Assembly (NCBI GenBank): GCA_003516285.1
Contig: DPCK01000158.1
Coordinates: 1 to 8,577 of the forward strand
Source: Lutibacter sp.
GTDB lineage: Bacteria > Bacteroidota > Bacteroidia > Flavobacteriales > Flavobacteriaceae
Direction: 5' to 3'
Length of the DNA: 8,577 nt
The notes under the pieces are model-generated. The model was not told where the DNA came from. It did no database searches and worked only from the letters and a program-made list of their open reading frames with translations. Shown here piece after piece: positions 1 through 7,565 of the stretch. A program made the position numbers and the translations under genes. The number at the start of each line of letters is the position of its first letter. The stretch's first letter is position 1.

Positions 1-3000
1 AACCGGATTGAAATTGAAAATTTCAAAACAAACTTGATCCAATTACTCGACAGGGCAAACGACACGGAATCGGAAGAATTTCATAAAAACCTGGTTTCCG
101 ATTTTCTTAAAGATACCTATTACAAAAAAAATCATTTCATCAACACCAAAGGAAGAAATGATTTGGTGATCCACAATGGCAACAGCGCCAAAAATTCTGT
201 GGGTGTTATTGTGGAAGCCAAAAAACCGACCAATAAAAGCGAGATGGTTACCACCAATAAACTAAATGCAAAAGCATTTCAGGAATTGGTGCTTTATTAT
301 TTAAGGGAAAGAATTACCCATAAAAATTTGGAAGTTAAACATTTGGTAATCACCAATATTTACGAATGGTTTATTTTTGATGCCACGCTTTTCGACCGGC
401 TTTTTGCCCAAAACAAAAATCTGGTAAAGCAATTCAACGAATTTGAAGGCCAGCGATTATCGGAAATAAAAACCGATTTTTTCTACAAACAAATTGCCGA
501 ACCTTTTATTGCCGAAATAAGCACAGAAATTGAATTTACCTATTTCAACCTGCAAGATTATCAAAAACCACTTAGAAATGATGATAAGGCAGATGACAAC
601 AAACTGATTGCGCTTTTTAAATTGCTTTCGCCCGAGCATCTTTTAAAACAACCGTTTATCAACGACAGCAACAGCCTCGATAAACGATTTTACAGCGAAT
701 TGCTGCACATTATTGGGTTGACGGAAACGAAACTGGGAAGCAAAAAACTCATCGACAGAAATAAAGAAGGCGAAAGAAATTCAGGTTCGTTGCTGGAAGA
801 TGCGATGCTGCAATTGGACAGTTTGGACAAAATAAACCGTTTAAACCAGCCAAATCAATTTGGAAACACGCAACAAGAAAAACTTTTTAATGTTGGACTT
901 GAACTTGTTATTACCTGGATAAACCGAATTTTGTTTCTTAAATTGTTGGAAGCCCAATTGATTACTTACCACAAAGGCGACAAATCCTATGCGTTTCTCA
1001 GTCTCGATAAAATTAAAGATTATGACGACCTCAACAGCTTGTTTTTTCAGGTATTGGCAAAAAAGTATGATGAGCGAAACGAAGATGTAAAAAAACTTTT
1101 TGAGAAAGTTCCCTACCTCAATTCTTCGCTTTTTGAGCCAACGGAAATTGAGCAAGTTACCTTGTTCATCAGCAACCTTAGGGATGACAGGCCCATTCCT
1201 GTTATTTCGTCAACGGTTTTAAAAAATGATCAGGGCAAAAAACGAACCGGTGAATTAACCACGCTGCAATACCTGTTTGAGTTTTTAAACGCTTATGATT
1301 TTAGCAGCGAAGGTTCAGAAGAAATTCAGGAAGACAATAAAACGTTGATCAACGCATCGGTGCTTGGCTTAATTTTCGAGAAAATAAACGGCTACAAAGA
1401 CGGTTCGTTTTTTACGCCCGGTTTTATTACGATGTATATGTGCCGCGAAACCATACGCAAAGCGGTGGTGCAAAAATTCGGCCCCCTAGCCCCCAAAGGG
1501 GGAATTAATACCATTGCTGATATTTATTCGCTTATTCCGCATAAGATTTCGAGAAAACAGGCCAACGAAACCATCAACAGCATTAAAATATGTGACCCTG
1601 CGGTGGGTTCGGGACATTTTTTGGTGTCGGCGCTTAATGAACTGATTGCCATTAAAAACGATTTAAAAATTTTAGCAGATAAAGATGGCAAATCGTTGCA
1701 TCGTTATGAAGTGGAAGTGGTGAATGATGAACTGGTGGTTACCGATGAAGAAGGCGAGCTTTTTGAGTACAATTTCAACAACAAAGAGAGCCAGCGCATA
1801 CAGGAAACGCTGTTTCACGAAAAACAAACGCTGATAGAAAATTGCCTTTTTGGGGTTGACATCAATCCGAATTCGGTAAAAATTTGCCGTTTGCGTTTGT
1901 GGATTGAGTTGTTGAAAAATGCCTATTACAAAAATGCCACAGAACTGGAAACATTGCCTAATATCGACATCAACATCAAATGCGGAAACTCATTGGTGAG
2001 CCGTTTTGCCATTGATGCCGATTTAAGCCAGGCACTTAAAAAAAGCAAATGGAACATTGACAGCTACCGAATAGCGGTTGACACGTACCGAAACGCCGAA
2101 AACAAAGCGCAAAAACGTGAAATGGAAAAACTGATTGCCGACATAAAATCGGATTTCAGGAGCGAAATTAGTTTAAACGACCCCAAAGCCAAAAAACTGC
2201 GCAAACTGTCGGGCGATTTGTTAATGCTTACCACCCAAACCCAATTGTTTGAAATGGGCAAAAAGGAAAAAGCCGCGTGGAACAAAAAAGTCACCGGCCT
2301 TACTCAGGAAACCGTCGCCATAACTGCAGAAATTGAAGCAATAAAAAGCAATAAAATTTTTGAAAACGCTTTTGAATGGCGTTTTGAATTCCCAGAAGTG
2401 TTGAACAATGAAGGCGATTTTATGGGTTTTGATGTGCTGATTGGGAATCCGCCGTATATTGGACTTCAAAATCTTAAACAAGATTCTGTAACATTATCAA
2501 AACTCGGTTATACTACTTTTGATAAAACAGGAGATTTGTATGTATTGTTTTGCGAAAGAGGAAACCAAATTTTAAAAAATGAGGGACTATTATCATTCAT
2601 TATTCCTAACAAATGGATGAGTGCTGGTTATGGTAAAAATTTAAGAACATATCTTGTTGAAAACACCAACCCAACAAAAATAATTGATTTTGAAAAGGTA
2701 TTTGTTTTTGATGAAGCTGTAGTTTTTGTTTGTATACTTGACTTTCAAAAAACGAATTTTCAAAATAAAATTGAAGCAGTTAGTATTATTGATAAAATTC
2801 AAATGCTTGAATTTGAAAAGGAATTTGAGACACGAAAAATTCTTCTCGAAAGTGTTAACGAAAATGGTTGGCAAATTACGTCAAATGATTTTAATTCCAT
2901 AAATCAAAAAATTGAAAATAGAGGAGTTAAATTAAAGGATTGGAAAGGTTTAGGCTTTTTTAGAGGTATTACTTCTGGTTTAAATGAAGCATTTGTAATT

Positions 3001-3750
3001 GATGAAAAAAAGGCTAATGAAATTATTGAAAAAGAACCACAATCAAAACATATTGTAAAAAAAGTACTGAGAGGAAGAAATATTAAGAGATTTAAATATC
3101 AATTTGATGATATTTATTTGCTCTTTGTCCCTTGGCACTTTCCTATGCATAATGAAACTGAAATTTCAAATGCATCAATTGTTGCTGAAAATAAATTTGA
3201 TGAAGATTATCCTTTAGTTTACGAGCATTTATCGAATTTTAAAACGGAATTAAGTAATAGAAATAAAGCGGAAACAGGAGTTAGATACGAATGGTATGCT
3301 TTGCAGCGACATGGGGCAAGCTATTCTCATTTATTTGAAGAAGAAAAAATAGTTTGGATGGAGATTTCAGATAAAGCCAATTATGCCTATGATGTTGAAA
3401 AAATGTATATAACCAATTCGGCATATTTTCTTACAGGTCATTCACTCAAATATTTACTTGCAGTTTTAAATTCAAAAGTTTGTGATTTTTATTTTTTTCA
3501 AAAAACAGCGATTATTGCAGGAGGTAGAAAACGTTATACAAAACAATATGTAGAACAGAATCCAATACCTATTATTTCAGATGAACAACAAATACCATTT
3601 ATCAAATTAGTTGATAAACTTTTGGTTATGAAAAATGAAATTCCGCAAGCCGACACCACCGATTTGGAAACCCAAATAGACCAATTGGTTTACGCGCTTT
3701 ATGGGTTAACGGAGGCGGAGGTTGAGATTGTAGAGAATGCGAGTAAATAA
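1..3750 (+). CDS. Type IIG restriction-modification enzyme, Eco57I-like (5' end outside the window)
   Basis: This is a single-chain restriction endonuclease and N6-adenine DNA methyltransferase. The frame is open from base 1; the first possible start is a TTG at 34, but codons before it read on without a stop, so the real start is probably upstream. Residues below count from that TTG. A PD-(D/E)xK-type nuclease site is visible (D43 ... E61-A-K63). Motif X is GSFFTP at 457-462, the SAM-binding motif I is DPAVGSGHF at 521-529, an acidic motif II is FGVDINP around D609, and the catalytic motif IV is NPPY at 805-808. The remainder to about residue 1200 should be the TaqI/Eco57I-like target-recognition region. 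The total of about 1250 residues fits the family. Two oddities: a palindrome-derived insert at residues 483-490, and a target-recognition region far more AT-rich than the flanks. The C-terminus DQLVYALYGLTEAE... is duplicated downstream. The family assignment is secure; the recognition sequence cannot be read. Confidence 0.93.
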   Translation, partial: NRIEIENFKTNLIQLLDRANDTESEEFHKNLVSDFLKDTYYKKNHFINTKGRNDLVIHNGNSAKNSVGVIVEAKKPTNKSEMVTTNKLNAKAFQELVLYYLRERITHKNLEVKHLVITNIYEWFIFDATLFDRLFAQNKNLVKQFNEFEGQRLSEIKTDFFYKQIAEPFIAEISTEIEFTYFNLQDYQKPLRNDDKADDNKLIALFKLLSPEHLLKQPFINDSNSLDKRFYSELLHIIGLTETKLGSKKLIDRNKEGERNSGSLLEDAMLQLDSLDKINRLNQPNQFGNTQQEKLFNVGLELVITWINRILFLKLLEAQLITYHKGDKSYAFLSLDKIKDYDDLNSLFFQVLAKKYDERNEDVKKLFEKVPYLNSSLFEPTEIEQVTLFISNLRDDRPIPVISSTVLKNDQGKKRTGELTTLQYLFEFLNAYDFSSEGSEEIQEDNKTLINASVLGLIFEKINGYKDGSFFTPGFITMYMCRETIRKAVVQKFGPLAPKGGINTIADIYSLIPHKISRKQANETINSIKICDPAVGSGHFLVSALNELIAIKNDLKILADKDGKSLHRYEVEVVNDELVVTDEEGELFEYNFNNKESQRIQETLFHEKQTLIENCLFGVDINPNSVKICRLRLWIELLKNAYYKNATELETLPNIDINIKCGNSLVSRFAIDADLSQALKKSKWNIDSYRIAVDTYRNAENKAQKREMEKLIADIKSDFRSEISLNDPKAKKLRKLSGDLLMLTTQTQLFEMGKKEKAAWNKKVTGLTQETVAITAEIEAIKSNKIFENAFEWRFEFPEVLNNEGDFMGFDVLIGNPPYIGLQNLKQDSVTLSKLGYTTFDKTGDLYVLFCERGNQILKNEGLLSFIIPNKWMSAGYGKNLRTYLVENTNPTKIIDFEKVFVFDEAVVFVCILDFQKTNFQNKIEAVSIIDKIQMLEFEKEFETRKILLESVNENGWQITSNDFNSINQKIENRGVKLKDWKGLGFFRGITSGLNEAFVIDEKKANEIIEKEPQSKHIVKKVLRGRNIKRFKYQFDDIYLLFVPWHFPMHNETEISNASIVAENKFDEDYPLVYEHLSNFKTELSNRNKAETGVRYEWYALQRHGASYSHLFEEEKIVWMEISDKANYAYDVEKMYITNSAYFLTGHSLKYLLAVLNSKVCDFYFFQKTAIIAGGRKRYTKQYVEQNPIPIISDEQQIPFIKLVDKLLVMKNEIPQADTTDLETQIDQLVYALYGLTEAEVEIVENASK
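1482..1502. repeat. C5-TAG-C5-AAA-G5 palindromic insert within the restriction gene
   Basis: Two runs of five C are followed by AAA and five G; C5 at 1490-1494 pairs with G5 at 1498-1502. In frame it encodes GPLAPKGG at residues 483-490, between methyltransferase motifs X and I. From memory, near-identical CCCC-TAG-CCCCC-AAA-GGGGG palindromes are dispersed in many Bacteroidota genomes, mostly between genes. Here it stays in frame and adds no stop, so the enzyme need not be broken. That it is an insertion is inferred from its composition against its surroundings. Confidence 0.6.
3674..3750 (+). repeat. Tail repeat, copy 1: 3' end of the restriction gene
   Basis: This is the functional copy of a repeat found three times in the same orientation (also near 7460-7536 and 8476-8522). 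Bases 3679-3750 encode the last 23 residues, DQLVYALYGLTEAE... to the stop. It follows directly on the AT-rich target-recognition region and is clearly richer in G+C, matching the 5' two thirds of the gene. Confidence 0.85.
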
Positions 3751-3753
3751 AAA

Positions 3754-3789
3754 ACAGGTATAATTAAAAGGAGATAACAAGTTGTGTGT
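3754..3789 (+). repeat. 36-bp junction repeat, copy 1 (between restriction gene and cassette 1)
   Basis: It starts ACAGGTATAATT and ends AAGTTGTGTGT. It aligns without gaps to 7566-7601, with 29 of 36 positions identical and the last 11 bases identical. In both places it lies just after a copy of the restriction gene's 3' end and leads into a gene cassette. It may be an attachment-type site; that role is inferred. Confidence 0.6.
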
Positions 3790-6071
3790 CATACGACCAA
3801 ATCTCTCGTGAAAAAGAAAAACTGACTGAAAAGTGATAACTAAAATAAACCTAAATAAAGTAGCGAGTTACAAAAGTCAAGCGACTTTAGAAACTGACAA
3901 GACATTAAACCTTATTTATGGTTTAAATGGTACAGGCAAAAGTACTTTATCAAATTATCTTTTAAAAATAACAGATGAAAAGTTTAAAAATTGTTCTGTT
4001 GAAGGTTTAGATGAGAATCACGAAATACTTGTTTATAACCAGACCTTTATTCAAGAGAACTTTTTTGAATCTGAAAGTTTAAAAGGAATTTTCACACTTT
4101 CAAAAGAAAATAAAGAAGCGGAAACAAAAATTTCCAATGCTCAAAAAGAATTAGGAAAACTTGACGGAGAAAAAAACAAAAAAGTCAACGAGCTTGAAAG
4201 TGAAAAAACATCAATAAGTAAAAAGCTTGAAAATGCAAATAACATAGTTTGGAAAATTAAAACTGATTATAGTGGAGGCGACCGTGTCCTTGAGTTTTGT
4301 TTAGAAGGTCACAAAGGTTCAAAAGACAACTTATTTAGCCACATCGTTGGTTTAAAAAAGCCCACTGATAAACCAACGAAAAGCATTGATGAATTAAAAA
4401 ATGAGGTTCAAGCAATTATTGGAGAAAATGCCCAAAAATATTCCTATGTGCCTAAAATCTCATTCTCATCATCAAGTATTGAAACCGAAAAGATTTTCAA
4501 TAAAGAAATTGTAGGTAATGAAAACAGTAGCGTATCCGAATTAATTACACAACTTGGAAACTCTGATTGGGTAAAATCAGGATTAAAATATTTACCCGAA
4601 GAACCATTAGAAGAAAATATAGATTGTCCTTTTTGTCAAGAAAAAACCGTCTCAAACGAATTAATAGAAAGTATCAAGGATTACTTTGATGCTTCGTATG
4701 AGTCAGATATAAGTTCTCTAAAAACTTTTCTCGAAGAATATTCACAAACAATTCAGCAAATTCCGACCAAAACTGAATTTGAAGTTAACCCAAAATTTGA
4801 AGCATTCAAAAAGGATTTTGAAATTAAATTTAGTGCTTTCAATCAATTAGTTAAGTCTAACAAAAAAAGGATTGAAGAAAAAATAAAAACCCCAAGTGTC
4901 CCTCAGACACTTGAAAACTCAACAAAACCATTAGAAGAAATTAATGAGGTTATCAGTAAAATTAACGCTTCAATTTTAGAGCATAATAATAATATTGACC
5001 AAAAAGCGACAGTAAAAACAACGATAAAAAATACTTTTTGGCAAATTATGCGTTGGGATTACGACCAAACAATCAATTCATATCTTTTAGACAAGAACAC
5101 ATCAAAGGTAAAATCCGATTTACTAAACTTATCCATTAAAGATTATGACACAAAAATTTCTGAACAGAGGTCAACCATATCCGAACAGCAAAAACAAACA
5201 GTAAATATTGAAGAAGCGGTTGCTAGTATTAATGATGGATTAATTGACTTGGGCATTACTGATTTCAAAATTGAAAATCACTCTGATAATCTTTACAAAA
5301 TAGTTAGAGGAGAAAACAAGGAAAGGGTTTTTCGTTCTTTAAGTGAAGGAGAAAAAATGATTATTAGTTTCTTGTACTTTCTTGAAATGTGCAGAGGTAA
5401 ACAAGAAGCTACAGAAACAGGCAAAAAGAAAATAATTGTTATTGACGACCCTATTTCAAGTCTTTCTCACATCTATGTTTTCAATATAGGCAGACTAATT
5501 AAAAATGAGTTTTTTGGTGAAAAAGAATCAATAAAAGATGAGGAAACAGGTGAACAGGTAAATATTTGGAACTATAAATACGAACAAGTTTTTATATTAA
5601 CTCATAGTCTATATTTCTTTTATGAGATTACAGAGACAAAACACGATGAACGAAAAGAAACTCAAAAACTGTTTAGACTTATAAAAAATAATGATGGTAG
5701 TAGTTTTCAAAAAATGAAATATGAGGAGATTCAAAACGACTATCAAGCATATTGGTATATAATAAAAGATGAAAATCAACCACCGGCTTTAATTGCAAAT
5801 TGTATGAGAAATGTTATTGAGTATTTTTTCAATTTCGTTGAGAAGAAAGATTTAAATAATTTTTTCCGTCAAAAGCCTTTAAGTTCTAATAGATTTCAAG
5901 CATTTTATAGGTATATAAATAGAGAATCTCATTCTTTGGGTCAAAATATATTTGACTTTAAGGAATTTGACTATGCTGATTTTAAAGATGGTTTTGCAGA
6001 ATTATTTAAGGCAGCAGGTTATGAGGAACATCATAAAAAAATGATAAGATAAAAAAGTACGTACGCACAAC
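3781..6071. mobile_element. Candidate cassette 1 (AAA_13 ATPase), bounded by inverted repeats
   Basis: The left end is GTTGTGTGT at 3781-3789 and the right end ACGCACAAC at 6063-6071; these are inverted complements with 8 of 9 matching. The unit carries one gene with short flanks. No recombinase is encoded, so if it moves the enzyme must be supplied from elsewhere. The ends are short, and the case rests mainly on the other two units in the window showing the same arrangement. Confidence 0.4.
3833..6052 (+). CDS. AAA_13-family ATPase, RloC/PrrC-like probable anticodon nuclease
   Basis: Likely an NTP-controlled defence ribonuclease. Walker A is GLNGTGKST at residues 30-38, followed by a conserved-looking stretch, VYNQTFIQENFF ... 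LKGIFTL (about 67-89). Residues about 95-137 look like a coiled coil. CPFC at 265-268 resembles the zinc-hook CxxC of RloC. The ABC signature is LSEGEK (503-508), Walker B IIVIDD (534-539), a D-loop SSLSH follows, and a switch His is H591. The C-terminus has R659-x3-E663 and H700, also R693-x6-H700, recalling the Arg-Glu-His triad reported for PrrC and HEPN-type RNases. PrrC and RloC genes commonly lie next to restriction systems, as here, and PrrC is activated when its partner restriction enzyme is inhibited. The start is GTG: an in-frame TGA lies at 3827-3829 and no earlier start is possible. The ATPase call is strong; the tRNA target is inferred. Confidence 0.85.
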   Translation: MITKINLNKVASYKSQATLETDKTLNLIYGLNGTGKSTLSNYLLKITDEKFKNCSVEGLDENHEILVYNQTFIQENFFESESLKGIFTLSKENKEAETKISNAQKELGKLDGEKNKKVNELESEKTSISKKLENANNIVWKIKTDYSGGDRVLEFCLEGHKGSKDNLFSHIVGLKKPTDKPTKSIDELKNEVQAIIGENAQKYSYVPKISFSSSSIETEKIFNKEIVGNENSSVSELITQLGNSDWVKSGLKYLPEEPLEENIDCPFCQEKTVSNELIESIKDYFDASYESDISSLKTFLEEYSQTIQQIPTKTEFEVNPKFEAFKKDFEIKFSAFNQLVKSNKKRIEEKIKTPSVPQTLENSTKPLEEINEVISKINASILEHNNNIDQKATVKTTIKNTFWQIMRWDYDQTINSYLLDKNTSKVKSDLLNLSIKDYDTKISEQRSTISEQQKQTVNIEEAVASINDGLIDLGITDFKIENHSDNLYKIVRGENKERVFRSLSEGEKMIISFLYFLEMCRGKQEATETGKKKIIVIDDPISSLSHIYVFNIGRLIKNEFFGEKESIKDEETGEQVNIWNYKYEQVFILTHSLYFFYEITETKHDERKETQKLFRLIKNNDGSSFQKMKYEEIQNDYQAYWYIIKDENQPPALIANCMRNVIEYFFNFVEKKDLNNFFRQKPLSSNRFQAFYRYINRESHSLGQNIFDFKEFDYADFKDGFAELFKAAGYEEHHKKMIR

Positions 6072-6202
6072 AACGAACATAAAAAATTGCTTAATTCAGT
6101 AAAATAGAATGTTTCTAAAACAAAAAAATAATATATTTAAACATCGGAAAATTGCGTTTTAAAACCCGCAACTTTTCATATTCTAAACCGTTGGCAATAA
6201 TT
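6063..6202. repeat. Imperfect two-box hairpin between cassettes 1 and 2 (attC-like)
   Basis: The outer arms are CAACG (6071-6075) and CGTTG (6189-6193). The inner arms are ATAAAAAATTGC (6079-6090) and GCAACTTTTCAT (6168-6179), complementary at 10 of 12 positions. The gap between outer and inner arms is 3 bases on the left and 9 on the right, an asymmetry like the unpaired bases that set strand choice in integron attC sites. It does not match the integron GTTRRRY core. A TATATTTA near 6132 resembles a Bacteroidota -7 box (TAnnTTTG) but with A in place of G. No gene lies in the spacer 6053-6204. Confidence 0.4.
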
Positions 6203-6204
6203 AA

Positions 6205-6588
6205 ATGAACACAAATAAAATCATAGAAATCTTTAAATCTGAATTTGAATTTATAGAGAATAAATTCATAATCATTGAGGAAAAAATAAATAATCTAAAA
6301 GCTTCACAAAATGAGTTTATTTATAATCCTGGAGTGTACATATTTATTGACAATAATCTTGTTATAAAAGTTGGCAGACATTTTACAAATAGTAGAAAAA
6401 GAGCTTTAGAACATATCAAAGCAAATACTAGGAATGAGTTGTTTGAAATGAAAAATTTAATTCATTCTCATAACTCAAAAGTGCTGCTAATTAATTTGAA
6501 AGACAATCAAGAATTTCATTGGATTGCTGCTGTTGAAATTTATCTTGAGCAAAAACTAAAACCTTTAATAAAAACAAAAAGACTATGA
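6205..6588 (+). CDS. GIY-YIG-like nuclease-fold protein
   Basis: A 127-residue protein with a predicted helical N-terminus (about 1-35), then a GIY-YIG-like core. G43-V-Y45 stands for GIY, and after nine residues K55-V-G57 stands for YIG. R58, the basic run R64-K-R66 and H70 fall where the family's helix with the catalytic Arg lies, and E111 in EIYLEQ fits the metal-binding Glu. The second motif has Lys in place of Tyr, so activity may be altered or lost. Members of this fold cut DNA or act as small homing or repair nucleases. Its stop overlaps the next gene's start (ATGA at 6585-6588), so translation of the two is probably coupled. No Shine-Dalgarno sequence is seen before the ATG. The fold is a motif-based call; the cellular role is unknown. 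Confidence 0.68.
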   Translation: MNTNKIIEIFKSEFEFIENKFIIIEEKINNLKASQNEFIYNPGVYIFIDNNLVIKVGRHFTNSRKRALEHIKANTRNELFEMKNLIHSHNSKVLLINLKDNQEFHWIAAVEIYLEQKLKPLIKTKRL

Positions 6589-7352
6589 CAAACTTTAAGT
6601 TAGTATCAATTTTTACTATGATATTTCTGTTGAATTTGTGTTATGCCCAAGAACATAAACTCGATTTAAAATTCAATGAACTTTTTGAAGAATCAAGAAA
6701 TAATAGGTCAAACAGTGCTCTTTCGCATGAATTAATAAGCGAAGCCCTTATTGACGATTGGGATATAGAATTAAACAGACTATATAAGGATTTAATGCAA
6801 AATTTACCTGAAGAAAAGAAATTACAACTTAAGCTTTCTCAAAGAAAATGGATTGAGTTCCGAGATTTAGAATTCAACTTGCTAAATAACATTGATAAAG
6901 ATGCTGGGTATCCACAACCTAAAAGTAGGGAAATGAAATTTATTCGTAATCGTGTATTAGACCTAATTGATTTAAATGAAAGATACAGACCAAAACCTAT
7001 TAATTTTACTGAAAAACTGATTGGATTATGGAAAGGAAAAGACAATTGTAGTGAAGGTAAATATAAAAATCAATGGTCTAATGAATACAGTATTGAAATA
7101 TTGGTTAAAAACGGAAACCTCTATCTGGAAGGTCTATATTTTCAGAGAGATGCCAGTATTTTAATAAACATTGCAGATGATGAATTTATTATAGAAAAGC
7201 AAAATTTAGGAACAGATGATGATTTTATAATACAAGGATATGGGAAAATTGATGGTGATGAATTAATAATAAATTACCAAGTAGAAGTACTTGTTGACAT
7301 AAATAACAAAAATTATATTACAAATTATTGTTTATCAAAATTTCAAAAATAA
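6585..7352 (+). CDS. Secreted LprI-like (DUF1311) protein with a C-terminal beta-rich domain
   Basis: A 255-residue exported protein. Residues 1-21 form a signal peptide with probable cleavage after CYA and before Q22; the Cys at 19 is not in a good lipobox. Residues about 27-130 resemble the LprI N-terminal lysozyme-inhibitor domain, with W59-D-x-ELNRLY, a K/L-rich helix, and the signature QRKWIEFRD (86-94). The family's usual cysteines are missing from this part. Residues about 140-255 look like a separate small beta domain (LIGLWKGKDNC ... EYSIEIL ... YLEGLYF) with C155 and C249, which could form a disulphide. It overlaps the GIY-YIG-like gene by four bases. An envelope role is expected, which is odd beside a cytoplasmic nuclease-type protein. 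The domain call is fairly good; lysozyme inhibition is not shown. Confidence 0.75.
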   Translation: MTNFKLVSIFTMIFLLNLCYAQEHKLDLKFNELFEESRNNRSNSALSHELISEALIDDWDIELNRLYKDLMQNLPEEKKLQLKLSQRKWIEFRDLEFNLLNNIDKDAGYPQPKSREMKFIRNRVLDLIDLNERYRPKPINFTEKLIGLWKGKDNCSEGKYKNQWSNEYSIEILVKNGNLYLEGLYFQRDASILINIADDEFIIEKQNLGTDDDFIIQGYGKIDGDELIINYQVEVLVDINNKNYITNYCLSKFQK

Positions 7353-7372
7353 CTACTGCCAACACCACATAA

Positions 7373-7506
7373 AATTTATGCTCAAATCGGATTTGGTACA
7401 AACCGACAAACATTTAATAAAAATAGGGCGATGGCGGAAAATAATTATTGCGCTATTTTAAACAGACCAATTGGTTTACGCGCTTTATGGGTTGACGGAG
7501 GCGGAA
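7373..7506 (+). repeat. 134-bp direct repeat, copy 1
   Basis: It aligns without gaps to 8389-8522 at an offset of 1016 bases; I count 11 mismatches, so about 92% identity. The first roughly 87 bases are unrelated to the restriction gene, and the last roughly 47 are part of its 3' end. The two copies flank the PIN gene pair, so recombination between them would remove that pair precisely. Confidence 0.85.
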
Positions 7507-7536
7507 GTTGAGATTGTAGAAAACGCGAGCAAATAG
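7465..7536 (+). pseudogene. Relic 3' end of a type IIG restriction gene, copy 2
   Basis: The frame encodes the same 23 C-terminal residues as 3679-3750, DQLVYALYGLTEAE... to a stop. The 72 bases differ at six positions, all silent third-position changes, including TAG for TAA. A stop (TAA at 7459-7461) lies just upstream in frame, so this tail is not now expressed as part of a larger protein. The silent-only differences suggest it came from the end of a functional homologous allele and not by random decay of a copy. Confidence 0.8.
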
Positions 7537-7565
7537 GAATAGTACAAAGGGAAATAAATAAAAAA

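Larger units (their letters stand above)
6190..7363. mobile_element. Candidate cassette 2 (GIY-YIG-like + LprI-like), bounded by 13-bp inverted repeats
   Basis: The left end is GTTGGCAATAATT (6190-6202) and the right end AACTACTGCCAAC (7351-7363), inverted complements at 11 of 13 positions. The repeats fit the gene pair tightly: the left ends two bases before the first ATG and the right overlaps the last base or two of the final stop codon. This close fit, repeated in kind at the neighbouring units, is the strongest evidence for a cassette structure. Confidence 0.5.

Noticed and set aside
34..36. TTG as the true start of the restriction gene
   Set aside because: The same frame is open back to base 1 with plausible coding content (NRIEIENFKTN), so the gene most likely starts upstream of the window.
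841..1155. Antisense reading frames (for example here, 2064-2294, 6839-7045, 7894-8184)
   Set aside because: They lie wholly or almost wholly opposite well-supported genes and read as low-complexity hydrophobic or Phe-rich translations, as expected for shadows of AT-rich coding DNA.
1..3750. BREX PglX methyltransferase
   Set aside because: The size is similar, but the N-terminal D...EAK nuclease site and the NPPY arrangement fit a type IIG enzyme, and no other BREX gene is present.
4893..4913. Intragenic hairpin CAAGTGTC / GACACTTG in the ATPase gene
   Set aside because: A neat 8-base stem with a 5-base loop, but it is inside a well-supported reading frame with no U-tract; probably chance.
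6057..6064. GTACGTAC after the ATPase gene as a terminator or operator
   Set aside because: Only an 8-base self-complementary word without a loop or T-run; it overlaps the proposed cassette end. I found no convincing intrinsic terminator anywhere in the window.
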